From the NCBI RefSeq assembly GCF_018219455.1, contig NZ_CP056122.1, forward strand, positions 2,046,001 through 2,110,000: a stretch of DNA of 64,000 nt, in the 5' to 3' direction. Position numbers and translations under genes: made by a program. Positions 1-7,936 of the stretch are shown here, piece by piece. The DNA comes from Moritella sp. 5. GTDB taxonomy: Bacteria > Pseudomonadota > Gammaproteobacteria > Enterobacterales > Moritellaceae. The first letter of the stretch is position 1, and each line of letters starts with the position of its first letter. The notes beneath the pieces were generated by a model. That model made no database searches, had not been told where the DNA came from, and was given only the letters and a program-made list of their open reading frames with translations.

Positions 1-32
1 TTTTATTTTTTGATGTTTGAAAGGATGCAGAA

Positions 33-1511
33 ATGTATAGCATTGGTTTTACAAAAAAAGCGAGTAAAGGTTTCCTATTTGGGTGTGCACTTAGTTTAAT
101 ATCTAGCGCAGTATTTGCGGATGAAAATACGTTATGTTTAAAATCAGAGTTAAAAACGCATCCTCAAAATGTGCTCTCGTGTTTTGTAAATTCAGATTCG
201 TCTACAAAGGCGGACTTGAAACTAGAAAAGAGTGAATATAGAAAGGAAGCTGCTTTAACCGTATATACCTATACATTTACGAGTCAATTTTGGCCTGATA
301 AAACAATAAGCAACTCTGGACGTGACTGGAAGCACACGCTAGTGCTTTATGTACCAGATCATGTCACTTCATCGCAATCATTCCTTTATATTAATGGTGG
401 CACGCGGTTTGAAGAAAAGGGTAAATCTAACCCTAAACCAGCTGAGGTGGATTTTGAGGGGCTCGTAAAAGCAACGCAATCTGTTGTTGCAGATCTACAA
501 GATATCCCCGACCAGTATTTAAGTTTTGATGATGGCATAGCAAGGCGTGAAGACGATATTGTTGCTTATACTTGGAATAAATATATGGATGATCCGGAAC
601 ATAATGCTTATTGGTCTGCACATTTACCTATGACGAAAGCGGTTGTTAAGGCAATGGACATGATTCAATTGCAAGCCGAAATTCATGGCTACCAAAAACC
701 GACTGATTTTGTGTTATCGGGTGCCAGTAAACGTGGTTGGACAGCGTGGCTAACAACGATAGTAGATGACCGAGTCAATGGTATTATCCCTATTGTTATC
801 GATATTCTGAACACCAAAGAAAACCTACTTCATATAAAAAATAGTCTAAACGGTTGGCCATTTGCATTTCATGATTATGAAGCGCAAGGTGTAACGGACC
901 GTATGGGGAGTCTTGAATTCGACAAATTAATGAGCATCGAAGATCCGATTGCTTATTTATCTTATCCAAAATATGCCTCACGTTTGGCGGTGCCTAAATA
1001 TATTATTAACGCATCGTCAGATGATTTCTTTGTTCCGGATTCATACTTACAGTACGCGAAAGCTTTACCTGGAGAAACCGTACTTCGGATTTTACCTAAT
1101 CAGCGTCATTATATTGATTATTCGATCGTGAATCCGGCGCTTATTGAATATTACACCTTGTTTATTAATAAACGTCCTAGGCCCGATGTGCGTTGGAATG
1201 CAAGTAAAGATCATCAGGTTATTAGCGTAACGACAGACTTTGAGCCAATTAAAGCAACGTTATGGGAAGGTTATAATCCAAAGGAGCGAGATTTCCGTAT
1301 TTATCCAGCAAAAATGGAGTATAAACAAACACAAATTGCAGGTGTTTGTATTGAACAAACATGTGTTTATAAATTAGCACCAATTACGACTAAGACAGGT
1401 TACACCTCGCGTTTTATTGAGTTTGTCTATGAAGATGGCTCAAATCGACTTGTGACGACGTCACCTGCATTTATAACACCAAATACATATCCCCAGGCTA
1501 AAAGTCAGTAA
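33..1511 (+). CDS. Exported PhoPQ-activated pathogenicity-related (PqaA-type) protein
   Basis: The 492-residue protein begins with a Sec signal peptide (about residues 1-29, ending in VFADE), so it should be periplasmic or secreted. The body matches the PqaA family of alpha/beta-hydrolase-like proteins. The nucleophile-elbow-like motif SGASKRGWT lies at residues 229-237. A candidate acid residue sits in SSDDFFVPD and a candidate histidine in LPNQRHY further on. PqaA is PhoP/PhoQ-regulated in Salmonella and its substrate is not known. The gene stands alone and ends at a strong terminator. Family assignment is good; activity and PhoP control here are inference. Confidence 0.85.
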   Translation: MYSIGFTKKASKGFLFGCALSLISSAVFADENTLCLKSELKTHPQNVLSCFVNSDSSTKADLKLEKSEYRKEAALTVYTYTFTSQFWPDKTISNSGRDWKHTLVLYVPDHVTSSQSFLYINGGTRFEEKGKSNPKPAEVDFEGLVKATQSVVADLQDIPDQYLSFDDGIARREDDIVAYTWNKYMDDPEHNAYWSAHLPMTKAVVKAMDMIQLQAEIHGYQKPTDFVLSGASKRGWTAWLTTIVDDRVNGIIPIVIDILNTKENLLHIKNSLNGWPFAFHDYEAQGVTDRMGSLEFDKLMSIEDPIAYLSYPKYASRLAVPKYIINASSDDFFVPDSYLQYAKALPGETVLRILPNQRHYIDYSIVNPALIEYYTLFINKRPRPDVRWNASKDHQVISVTTDFEPIKATLWEGYNPKERDFRIYPAKMEYKQTQIAGVCIEQTCVYKLAPITTKTGYTSRFIEFVYEDGSNRLVTTSPAFITPNTYPQAKSQ

Positions 1512-1524
1512 CGAAAACTGACAT

Positions 1525-1559
1525 AGCCCCTCAGATTATTGTTACTGAGGGGCTTTTTA
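1525..1559 (+). terminator. Rho-independent terminator after the PqaA-like gene
   Basis: A perfect 10-bp stem (AGCCCCTCAG with CTGAGGGGCT) closes a 10-nt loop and is followed by a T run. It separates the PqaA-like gene from the accessory gene run that follows. Confidence 0.9.
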
Positions 1560-1591
1560 TCGTAAAAATACAAGTGTTACAGGAGGGGCCA

Positions 1592-1624
1592 ATGAGAACC
1601 GTTGGTGTTTCATCATGTATATAA
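1592..1624 (+). CDS. Possible 10-codon leader ORF before the accessory gene run
   Basis: An ATG at 1592 opens ten codons (MRTVGVSSCI) ending at a TAA, 12 bases before the flavodoxin-family start. An unusually strong ribosome-binding sequence, AGGAGGGG, lies at 1581-1588, 3 bases upstream of the ATG. That is stronger than the site of the gene that follows. It may couple translation into the next gene or may be chance; nothing in the peptide is recognisable. Confidence 0.25.
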   Translation: MRTVGVSSCI

Positions 1625-1636
1625 CATGGAGAGTTT

Positions 1637-2140
1637 ATGAAAACGGCAATTGTATTAGGGACATCTAGATCTAATGGAAATACTCACAAGTTAGTCAACT
1701 TGTATCAACAGCATAAGTCAGCTGATGTATTTAATTTAACAGACTTTTCTATCTCTACTTTTGATTATGACCACAATAATAAACACGATGACTTTTTGGT
1801 TTTAGCTAAGCAGCTTCTGGATTATGAGCATCTGATCTTTGCGACTCCTATGTATTGGTATTCAATGAGCGGTCAAATGAAAGTGTTTTTTGACCGGCTA
1901 TCCGACCTGTTAACAATAGAAAAAGAATTAGGTCGAGGATTGAAAGGGAAAAGATGTTCTGTATTAGCCACTGGCGTAGATGAACAACCACCAGAATGTT
2001 TTGAGCAGCCTTTTAAATTATCCGCTGCATATCTCGGTATGGCTTATCAAAAAATGCTTTACTGCTCGTGTGAAGATGACTTTATTGAACAAGAGCATTC
2101 TGATAAGTTATTAAATCATATTGGATTAAATATTGCGTAA
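1637..2140 (+). CDS. Flavodoxin-family NAD(P)H:FMN/quinone reductase-like protein
   Basis: The 167-residue protein has a flavodoxin-like fold. Its N-terminal strand and phosphate loop read GTSRSNGNTHKL (about residues 8-19), the FMN-phosphate-binding pattern of NADPH-dependent FMN reductases. The second signature PMYWYSMSGQMKVFFDR is also typical. It is probably a soluble flavoprotein oxidoreductase acting on quinones or FMN; the substrate cannot be read from sequence. GGAG at 1628-1631 precedes the ATG. It opens a co-directional run of small enzymes up to about 7.9 kb. Confidence 0.8.
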   Translation: MKTAIVLGTSRSNGNTHKLVNLYQQHKSADVFNLTDFSISTFDYDHNNKHDDFLVLAKQLLDYEHLIFATPMYWYSMSGQMKVFFDRLSDLLTIEKELGRGLKGKRCSVLATGVDEQPPECFEQPFKLSAAYLGMAYQKMLYCSCEDDFIEQEHSDKLLNHIGLNIA

Positions 2141-2179
2141 TGCGTTGTTGTTTGACTGTTAACTAATAGGGGGAGGAGT

Positions 2180-2674
2180 ATGGACGTTTCATTAGTTAAA
2201 ATTGATAAAGAGCATCGAAACATATTAGAAAATTTATTTCATTATTACGTTTATGATATGTCTTATTTTTTGGCGTTGTCTCTGCATGAAAATGGTCAAT
2301 TCGGTTTTAATAAATCACAATTTGATGCTTATTGGGACAAGGATGATCACGTTCCTTATTTTATTTATGTTGGTTCGGAATTAGCCGGTTTTGTGTTGTT
2401 TCGTAAATACCCTTTAGATTTATCTATTAACGATATCGAACAGTTTTTTGTTTTACGAACGTTCAAAGGCAAAGGTATCGGAAAGAAGGCTTTTGAGTTA
2501 GTCACCCAGTCATTCCCAGGGAAATGGCAGATTAGAGTGTTACTTGAGAATGTTGATGCGCTTCATTTTTGGAAGTCGTCAGTATCAAATATTGTCGGGC
2601 AAGATTACACATTGTCTAAAGATATAGACACCGATTTATTAATGTTCTTCATTCGATTTGAAATAGCCTGTTAA
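2180..2674 (+). CDS. GNAT-family N-acetyltransferase
   Basis: The 164-residue protein has the GNAT acetyl-CoA-binding motif A as GKGIGKKAFEL in its middle, preceded by the strand IEQFFVLRTF. The C-terminal part (WQIRVLLENVDALHFWK) matches GNAT motif B. It probably transfers an acetyl group to an amine; the acceptor is unknown. A GGGGGAGGAG sequence at 2169-2178 gives a strong ribosome-binding site. It lies 39 bases after the flavodoxin-family gene. Confidence 0.85.
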   Translation: MDVSLVKIDKEHRNILENLFHYYVYDMSYFLALSLHENGQFGFNKSQFDAYWDKDDHVPYFIYVGSELAGFVLFRKYPLDLSINDIEQFFVLRTFKGKGIGKKAFELVTQSFPGKWQIRVLLENVDALHFWKSSVSNIVGQDYTLSKDIDTDLLMFFIRFEIAC

Positions 2675-2714
2675 TAAAGTCATCAGTATCAATTTTTATA
2701 GGGAAGTTCTAAAT

Positions 2715-3128
2715 ATGTTGAAGCAAGTAGGGAAGGCTAAGATTCAGCCTAAGCATAAATTAACCTGTCATTGTGGTTCTGTTGAGCTTGAATTGTCGTT
2801 ACCTAATGGCATTGAAAAACCTAGGCGTTGTGACTGTTCTATTTGTCGTCGGAAAGGTGCAATTGTTGGGTCTGTCGATCTTAGTGGTATTCGTATTATT
2901 AAAGGTGCTGAGGTTCTGCGATTGTATCAATTTAATACCAATACGGCTAAACACTATTTCTGTTCTAATTGTGGTATTTATACACATCATCAACGGCGTT
3001 CTAACCCAAGTGAGTATGGTTTCAATATTGGTTGCCTCGAGGGCGTTAATCCTTTTGATATCGAGGATATAGTCACTAATGATGGGGTTAACCATCCAGC
3101 TGATCGGAAGCTTGTATCTGATTTATAA
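2715..3128 (+). CDS. GFA / CENP-V zinc-binding domain protein
   Basis: This 137-residue protein has the cysteine pattern of the glutathione-dependent formaldehyde-activating (GFA) family. It shows CHCGS near residue 19, CDCSICRRKG near residue 40 and FCSNCG near residue 77, which bind zinc in family members. The founding activity (S-hydroxymethylglutathione formation) does not extend to most homologues, so only the fold and metal binding are supported. It sits between a GNAT gene and a PhzF-family gene. Confidence 0.85.
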   Translation: MLKQVGKAKIQPKHKLTCHCGSVELELSLPNGIEKPRRCDCSICRRKGAIVGSVDLSGIRIIKGAEVLRLYQFNTNTAKHYFCSNCGIYTHHQRRSNPSEYGFNIGCLEGVNPFDIEDIVTNDGVNHPADRKLVSDL

Positions 3129-3148
3129 TTTAACTGGGCATTAATGTA

Positions 3149-3958
3149 TTGGAGGAATTGATTATCGACGCACATATACTGAATGTATTTACTGGTGACA
3201 ACGCAACGGGTAATCCTGCAGCTGTTGTAAAACTCACTTCGTGGTTACCAGAGCATGAGTTACAAACTATTTCGCGTAACTTGGGTCAACCTATTACTTC
3301 ATTTATTGTTTATATCGAACACAGTTATGAAATCCGTTGGTTTGCGAGTTGTGTCGAAATTAATCTATGTGGACATGGTAGTTTAGCCGCTGCCGCAGCT
3401 ATTTTCGAAATGGATCCTGACCATGATCTTGATATCCAGTTTATTAGTAAGCACGGTGTGATTTCAGTCAAGAAATATACTTATGGTTATACGATGACTA
3501 TGCCAAGCTGGCAGTCAGAACATAATCCCGAATTGAAAAAATACAGTAAATTACTTGGTTTGGAAGCTATTGATGTATTTAGCACAAGGGATTTGGTTTT
3601 AGTGCTAGATAGTGAAGAGCAAGTTCGTGACTTCGAACCAGACTTTGATGTTATAAAAAGTATCAGTGAGTACCATGCCGTAATCATAACGGCTCAAAAA
3701 GGAGCTGGTGGTTATGTACTTAGGTATTTTCCTCCTAAAATCGGGATTAATGAAGATATTGCCACGGGGTCAGCTCAATGTTCATTAGCGCCATATTGGT
3801 TAAATAAGTTATCTGTAAAAGAACTCGAGGTAAGACAGTTATCAATCCGAGGTGGTTTTTTCCATGTTAGTCAGAGCCAAAGTGATAGCATTGAATTGAC
3901 GGTGAATGTTTTACTTACGCAAGTTGTTAATTTTATCGACGAACTAAAAAATGAATAA
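3149..3958 (+). CDS. PhzF-family isomerase/epimerase-like protein
   Basis: Conserved PhzF motifs are present: GNPAAVV near residue 22, CGHGSLAAA in the first half, and ATGSAQCSLAPYW in the second. PhzF-like proteins have two diaminopimelate-epimerase-like lobes; most, outside phenazine clusters as here, have no known substrate. The start is doubtful. The open frame begins at TTG 3149, but the ribosome-binding-like GGAGG lies inside it at 3151-3155. Translation may therefore begin at TTG 3158 or even ATT 3161. No ATG exists before the conserved region. Confidence 0.8.
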   Translation: MEELIIDAHILNVFTGDNATGNPAAVVKLTSWLPEHELQTISRNLGQPITSFIVYIEHSYEIRWFASCVEINLCGHGSLAAAAAIFEMDPDHDLDIQFISKHGVISVKKYTYGYTMTMPSWQSEHNPELKKYSKLLGLEAIDVFSTRDLVLVLDSEEQVRDFEPDFDVIKSISEYHAVIITAQKGAGGYVLRYFPPKIGINEDIATGSAQCSLAPYWLNKLSVKELEVRQLSIRGGFFHVSQSQSDSIELTVNVLLTQVVNFIDELKNE

Positions 3959-4022
3959 CTGTGTTGTGATGTATTATTGGATCCAACGGGAAGTTGTATA
4001 GGACTATTTACAGGGAGTTAAA

Positions 4023-4499
4023 ATGTCAGAGTATTTTGCCAAAATCAATTGGGTTAGAGATAGCAATGAAAGTTATGTTGATAACAAATACAGCCGAGGG
4101 CATGAATGGATCTTTGATGGTGGCGTAGTTGTTCAAGCCTCATCTTCACCTCACGTTGTACCTTTACCTTATTCTGTCGAAGCAAATGTAGACCCTGAAG
4201 AGGCGTTTGTTGCATCCCTTTCTAGCTGTCATATGTTGTTCTTTTTATCTATCGCAGCTAAACGAAAGTATGTAGTCGATTCATATATAGATGATGCTGT
4301 TGGAATAATGGGAAAAGACAGTGACGGTAATATTTCAATGACAAAGGTAACACTTCGACCTTATGTTGAGTTTTCGGGAGATAAAAAACCGACGATAGCG
4401 CAACTTGAAAAAATGCATCATCAATCGCATCAACAGTGCTTCATCGCCAATTCGGTCAAAACTGAAATTGTGACAGAGATTATTACAGCTAAAAATTAA
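4023..4499 (+). CDS. OsmC/Ohr-family peroxiredoxin-like protein
   Basis: The 158-residue protein carries the two OsmC/Ohr cysteines: one in LSSCHMLFFL near residue 69 and one in HQQCFIANSV near residue 139. In the family these reduce organic hydroperoxides. The first motif is preceded by DPEEAFVASL, as is typical. An AGGGAG sequence just upstream of ATG 4023 supports the start. It is followed 14 bases later by the SRPBCC gene, probably co-transcribed. Confidence 0.88.
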   Translation: MSEYFAKINWVRDSNESYVDNKYSRGHEWIFDGGVVVQASSSPHVVPLPYSVEANVDPEEAFVASLSSCHMLFFLSIAAKRKYVVDSYIDDAVGIMGKDSDGNISMTKVTLRPYVEFSGDKKPTIAQLEKMHHQSHQQCFIANSVKTEIVTEIITAKN

Positions 4500-4513
4500 C
4501 AAGTGGAATCAGA

Positions 4514-4942
4514 ATGGAATTTGAACATAGAATAAGTATTAATGCATCGGCTGCAAATATATTCGCGATTTATGAAAATGTGGACGCTTGGTCATCATGG
4601 GATCCTGATGTTAAAAGTGCATCTATCGATGGACTATTTGAAGCTGGAGCAATGGGTAAATTAAAACCTATAAACGGTCCTGAATCTAAAATATTACTCA
4701 CGGAAGTTGTGAAAGATAAATTATTCACAGTAACTAGCCGTTTGCCATTGTGTAAAATGACCTTTGAGCATGTACTGGAACCTAATGGTAAAGATACAGC
4801 TGTTTTACATAAGGTGTCTTTTACAGGGTTGTTATCCCCAATATTTGGCCGTTTGATCGGAACTGGAATTAGCAAAGGCTTACCTCATACCCTTAGGGGG
4901 TTGAAACTTGCAGCTGAGTCCGGCTGTAAAGACGTTAGTTAA
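4514..4942 (+). CDS. SRPBCC (START/polyketide-cyclase-like) domain protein
   Basis: This 142-residue protein starts with a strand and helix typical of the SRPBCC helix-grip fold (EFEHRISINASAANIFAIY, then WSSWDPDVKSA). It ends with a long C-terminal helix. Such proteins bind hydrophobic ligands; the ligand here is unknown. It lies 14 bases after the OsmC-like gene, so the two are probably one transcript. No signal peptide is present. Confidence 0.78.
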   Translation: MEFEHRISINASAANIFAIYENVDAWSSWDPDVKSASIDGLFEAGAMGKLKPINGPESKILLTEVVKDKLFTVTSRLPLCKMTFEHVLEPNGKDTAVLHKVSFTGLLSPIFGRLIGTGISKGLPHTLRGLKLAAESGCKDVS

Positions 4943-5027
4943 CGTCCTATCTTAGAAGACCGATATTACAAAGTGCACTGGTTTTTGAAGGAATATTTTT
5001 ATAGACACTAAAAAGGAGTAAATAATA

Positions 5028-5654
5028 GTGAATGACATATTAGCTTTTAGCTTGATCGCGTTACTTTTAGTTGTATCACCAGGCCCAAATGGCGTGTTAA
5101 TTTTAAAAACTGCGTCGTCACAGGGACAGCGAGCTTCCATCTTGAATATTTTCGGGTTAACCACGGCAACCTTCTTTCATGGCGCGCTGTCTATTTTCGG
5201 CTTCTCGGCATTATTGATGCAATCAGCAGAGTTGTTTTTCATCATTAAAATACTCGGTGCTGGGTATCTGTTTTATATCGGTGTAAAGGCAATTATTAGC
5301 TCTTACAAAACAAAGAGCAGCGATACCGAAACGAATAAAAAAATCAATGCTCAGAAGAACGGAGTTGGTTATTTTAATGAAGGGTTTATCACTCAAATCC
5401 TAAATCCCAAAGTATCGATGTTTTACTTGGCAGCTTTTCCTCAATTTATATCACCCGACAATTTCTCGTATTTGAATGCATTTTCGTTAGTTTCAATTCA
5501 TGCAAGCATCATATTCATGTGGTTTGTCGGTGTAACCTTAGCAATAGAGAAAATAAAATCATCGGCTAAAAATACCAGAATGGGAAATTGGGTTCAAAGG
5601 CTTTCGGGCACTGCCATGATATATTTCAGTTCAATGATTCTGACACAAAAATAA
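5028..5654 (+). CDS. LysE/RhtB-family amino-acid exporter
   Basis: The 208-residue membrane protein has about six hydrophobic segments. Its N-terminal signature VVSPGPNGVLILKTA is characteristic of LysE/RhtB translocators, which export amino acids or their derivatives. A second family signature, QILNPKVSMFYLAAFPQF, follows mid-protein. The start is GTG at 5028 with GGAG at 5015-5018 upstream. The exported compound cannot be told from sequence. Confidence 0.88.
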   Translation: MNDILAFSLIALLLVVSPGPNGVLILKTASSQGQRASILNIFGLTTATFFHGALSIFGFSALLMQSAELFFIIKILGAGYLFYIGVKAIISSYKTKSSDTETNKKINAQKNGVGYFNEGFITQILNPKVSMFYLAAFPQFISPDNFSYLNAFSLVSIHASIIFMWFVGVTLAIEKIKSSAKNTRMGNWVQRLSGTAMIYFSSMILTQK

Positions 5655-5663
5655 GGATTTAAC

Positions 5664-5774
5664 ATGACGTTTGAAAGTATGTCAGAAGCAGAATTGTGGG
5701 AGATAGCAACGCCTATCATGGATAACTTGATGGACTGGTCTAAATATTTAGTCGATCACGTCATGATCTTTTAA
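5664..5774 (+). CDS. 36-codon ORF, possibly a truncated gene remnant
   Basis: ATG 5664 has an AAGGA site upstream and runs 36 codons to TAA 5774. The peptide begins MTFESMSEAELWEIATPIM. The first 25 or so residues look like the start of a normal soluble protein, but the frame then stops. This suggests the head of a gene broken by frameshift or deletion. It lies between the LysE gene and a methyltransferase. I cannot name the parent family with confidence. Confidence 0.4.
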   Translation: MTFESMSEAELWEIATPIMDNLMDWSKYLVDHVMIF

Positions 5775-5815
5775 TCATGATAATGGCCTTGAGCAAGAGT
5801 AAATAAGAAGACTTT

Positions 5816-6412
5816 ATGGAAAAAAATGCAGATATTTGGCGTCAATATTACGAAAAGGCGTTAATACGTAAACATAGACCAAGCACAGAATCCGCGGTGA
5901 AGCTAAACACATCTAATTATAAAACAGCAACAGATTGTGGCTGCGGAATAGGAAGTGATATTCATTACCTGAGTGATTTAGGCTATCAAGTTTCTGGTTT
6001 TGATATTAATGAAGATGCGTTAGCAATTTGTCATGAACGTTTTGTTGATAATGCTTTGGTCGAAATATCACGTGATAGTTTTGAGGACTATGACTACCCA
6101 AAGAATGGTCTGGTTTTAGCTCACTCTAGTCTTTATTTTGCCGAACCTAGCGATTTTCAAAACACATGGATAAAAATATCATCTAGCTTAGCCAAAGGTG
6201 GCGTGTTTGCTGGCGACTTTATGGGTGTAAATGATAGCTGGGCTACAGGGTATCGTAGTGCAACAAACCCGATGAACAAGCAACAAATCTTGAATTTGTT
6301 TGGCGAATTTGAAATTATAGAGTTTCATGAGCGTGATGAAAAAGGGCAAACGGCCATAGGAAAAATCAAGCATTGGCATACTTTTTCAGTGATTGCGGTA
6401 AAGCAGACTTAA
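5816..6412 (+). CDS. Class I SAM-dependent methyltransferase
   Basis: The 198-residue protein has SAM-binding motif I as DCGCGIGSDIHYLS (about residues 40-53). The acidic ribose-binding position follows in GFDINEDAL. The layout resembles small TehB-like or Methyltransf_11/12 enzymes. The substrate is unknown. It is followed after about 30 bases by a second, clearly different methyltransferase, so the pair may act on one pathway. Confidence 0.82.
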   Translation: MEKNADIWRQYYEKALIRKHRPSTESAVKLNTSNYKTATDCGCGIGSDIHYLSDLGYQVSGFDINEDALAICHERFVDNALVEISRDSFEDYDYPKNGLVLAHSSLYFAEPSDFQNTWIKISSSLAKGGVFAGDFMGVNDSWATGYRSATNPMNKQQILNLFGEFEIIEFHERDEKGQTAIGKIKHWHTFSVIAVKQT

Positions 6413-6443
6413 ATTTTGTTGATGATTTATAAGGACGTTCAAT

Positions 6444-7088
6444 ATGGAACCTGAACATTTAGCATCTCAACTTCGATGTCCGAGCGGAGATAAAGCGCTT
6501 GAAGTTGGTATTAGTATGAATAAGGCAAATTATAACCTTAATCGAGAATGCATAAACCTATTAGAATTAAATGATGACAATAGGGTGCTAGAAATTGGAC
6601 CCGGTAATGGGGCATTCGTGCAGGAAATCTTGCAAGAAGCCAAAGGCATTAATTATGTGGGAATTGATATTTCAACAGCGCTCGTTGCCGAGGCTAGCAG
6701 GCTTAATGAGTCTCAGGTTAGAAAAGGGATTGCCAAATTTGAGTGTGGTGACTCAGCGGATCTTCCTTTCGAAGCAGGTTACTTTGACAAGGTGTTTACG
6801 GTTCACACCTTATATTTTTGGGACAAACCCTATGAACACCTTTCTGAAGTTAGACGAGTATTGAAGCCATCCGGTACTTTCTGTATTGCTTTCGGAAACC
6901 GAGAGTTTATGAAAAATCTTCCTTTTGTGAAGTATGGTTTTGAATTGTATGATGACTCTAGTGCTTGTAATCTTCTGCGCGAAGTGGGTTTTAACATTGA
7001 AAGTGTCCATGAATTTACTGAACATGGTTTAAGTAATACTGGTGAGAGTGTCGATAAGCTTGTGCATGTTATTGTATGTAAAGCTTAA
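6444..7088 (+). CDS. Class I SAM-dependent methyltransferase (Methyltransf_11-like)
   Basis: The 214-residue protein shows motif I as EIGPGNGAFV (about residue 52 on) and the ribose-binding acid in VGIDISTAL. A later FDKVFTVHTLYFW and RRVLKPSGTF match Methyltransf_11 motifs IV-VI. The acceptor is unknown. AAGGACG upstream of ATG 6444 supports the start. It is part of the same co-directional run as the preceding methyltransferase. Confidence 0.85.
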   Translation: MEPEHLASQLRCPSGDKALEVGISMNKANYNLNRECINLLELNDDNRVLEIGPGNGAFVQEILQEAKGINYVGIDISTALVAEASRLNESQVRKGIAKFECGDSADLPFEAGYFDKVFTVHTLYFWDKPYEHLSEVRRVLKPSGTFCIAFGNREFMKNLPFVKYGFELYDDSSACNLLREVGFNIESVHEFTEHGLSNTGESVDKLVHVIVCKA

Positions 7089-7141
7089 TATACCCTCTAT
7101 CGTAAAGAATAAGCACAAAACGATTAAACGGAAAGGAGTGT

Positions 7142-7624
7142 ATGATGGCTAAGATTTATCTGTTTGATTGGGGTGATACCTTAATGGTTAATCCAGCGCA
7201 TATGAAAGGAAAAATGTGTAATTGGGAGCATGTTGAAGCGATAAACGGTGCACATGATACGTTAGCTTTACTGTCGCAACAGGGTTGTAAACTTTATGTC
7301 GCGACTGGTGCTGCGGACTCAAGTGAAGAGGATATTAAAACTGCATTTGAACGAGTAGGGCTTGCTGGGTACATATTAGAATTTTTTTGCCAATCAAATT
7401 TAGGTATTGGTAAGGGAACTGCGGCTTATTATCAAGCTGTGGTAGAAGCGCTTGGTGTTGACGCAAGCGAAGTTACCATGGTCGGTGATATATTACATCG
7501 CGATATAGAGCCTGCCATTGAGGCCGGATTGAATGCGATTTGGTATACCCCTGATGCATCAGGTGGAGAAAATACGGGGCATTATCAACAAATTAAACAC
7601 CTCAGTGAATTATGTAATCTTTGA
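7142..7624 (+). CDS. HAD-superfamily hydrolase
   Basis: The 160-residue protein has HAD motif I near the N-terminus as FDWGDTL, with D9 as candidate nucleophile. The usual second Asp at +2 is Gly and an Asp follows at +3, a variant seen in some HAD subgroups. Motif II is VATGAAD, and motifs III/IV lie around GKGTAAYY and MVGDILHRDIEPAIEAGL. It is probably a small-molecule phosphatase with no large cap. Two tandem ATGs (7142, 7145) follow a GGAGTG site. Confidence 0.82.
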   Translation: MMAKIYLFDWGDTLMVNPAHMKGKMCNWEHVEAINGAHDTLALLSQQGCKLYVATGAADSSEEDIKTAFERVGLAGYILEFFCQSNLGIGKGTAAYYQAVVEALGVDASEVTMVGDILHRDIEPAIEAGLNAIWYTPDASGGENTGHYQQIKHLSELCNL

Positions 7625-7646
7625 ATCATGAGGAAGGGATATTGAT

Positions 7647-7898
7647 ATGTTAGTACTGAGACCGAATTGCGAATGCTGTAATAAAGATTTAGCTGCGTCT
7701 GCACAAGATGCACTTATTTGTACATTTGAGTGTACGTTTTGTTTACAGTGTGCTGAAAATACATTGAATTATGTATGCCCAAATTGCAGTGGAAACTTGG
7801 TGCCGCGACCGATACGACCTGCAGATGCGTTGAAAAATAATCCGGCATCGACAACGCGCGTATTAAAGCAAGGTGGCTGCGTCCGTTCTAGCTTATAA
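7647..7898 (+). CDS. DUF1272 small zinc-ribbon-like protein
   Basis: The 83-residue protein matches DUF1272. It has cysteine pairs CECCNKDL, CTFECTFCLQC and CPNCSGN, followed by VPRPIRPAD. The cysteine layout predicts one or two zinc sites; the function is unknown. It is the last gene of the plus-strand accessory run and faces ppiB across a hairpin. Confidence 0.85.
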   Translation: MLVLRPNCECCNKDLAASAQDALICTFECTFCLQCAENTLNYVCPNCSGNLVPRPIRPADALKNNPASTTRVLKQGGCVRSSL

Positions 7899-7901
7899 CA
7901 A

Positions 7902-7930
7902 AGGATGCCATAAACGATTTATGGCATCCT
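7902..7930. terminator. Hairpin between convergent DUF1272 and ppiB genes
   Basis: A perfect 13-bp stem (AGGATGCCATAAA with its reverse complement) closes a 3-nt loop (CGA). It lies exactly between the two convergent stop codons. No long T run follows on either strand, so it may be a weak bidirectional terminator or an RNA-stability hairpin. Confidence 0.6.
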
Positions 7931-7936
7931 AATGTA

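Noticed and set aside
2773-3175. Open frames on both strands overlapping the GFA gene
   Set aside because: They lie within a gene with clear cysteine motifs, have no ribosome-binding sites and encode low-complexity hydrophobic sequence.
1637-7898. Integron cassette array with attC sites
   Set aside because: Gene types fit, but the gaps are mostly too short for attC and no paired R'/R'' sites or repeated intergenic sequence is visible; no integrase gene is present.
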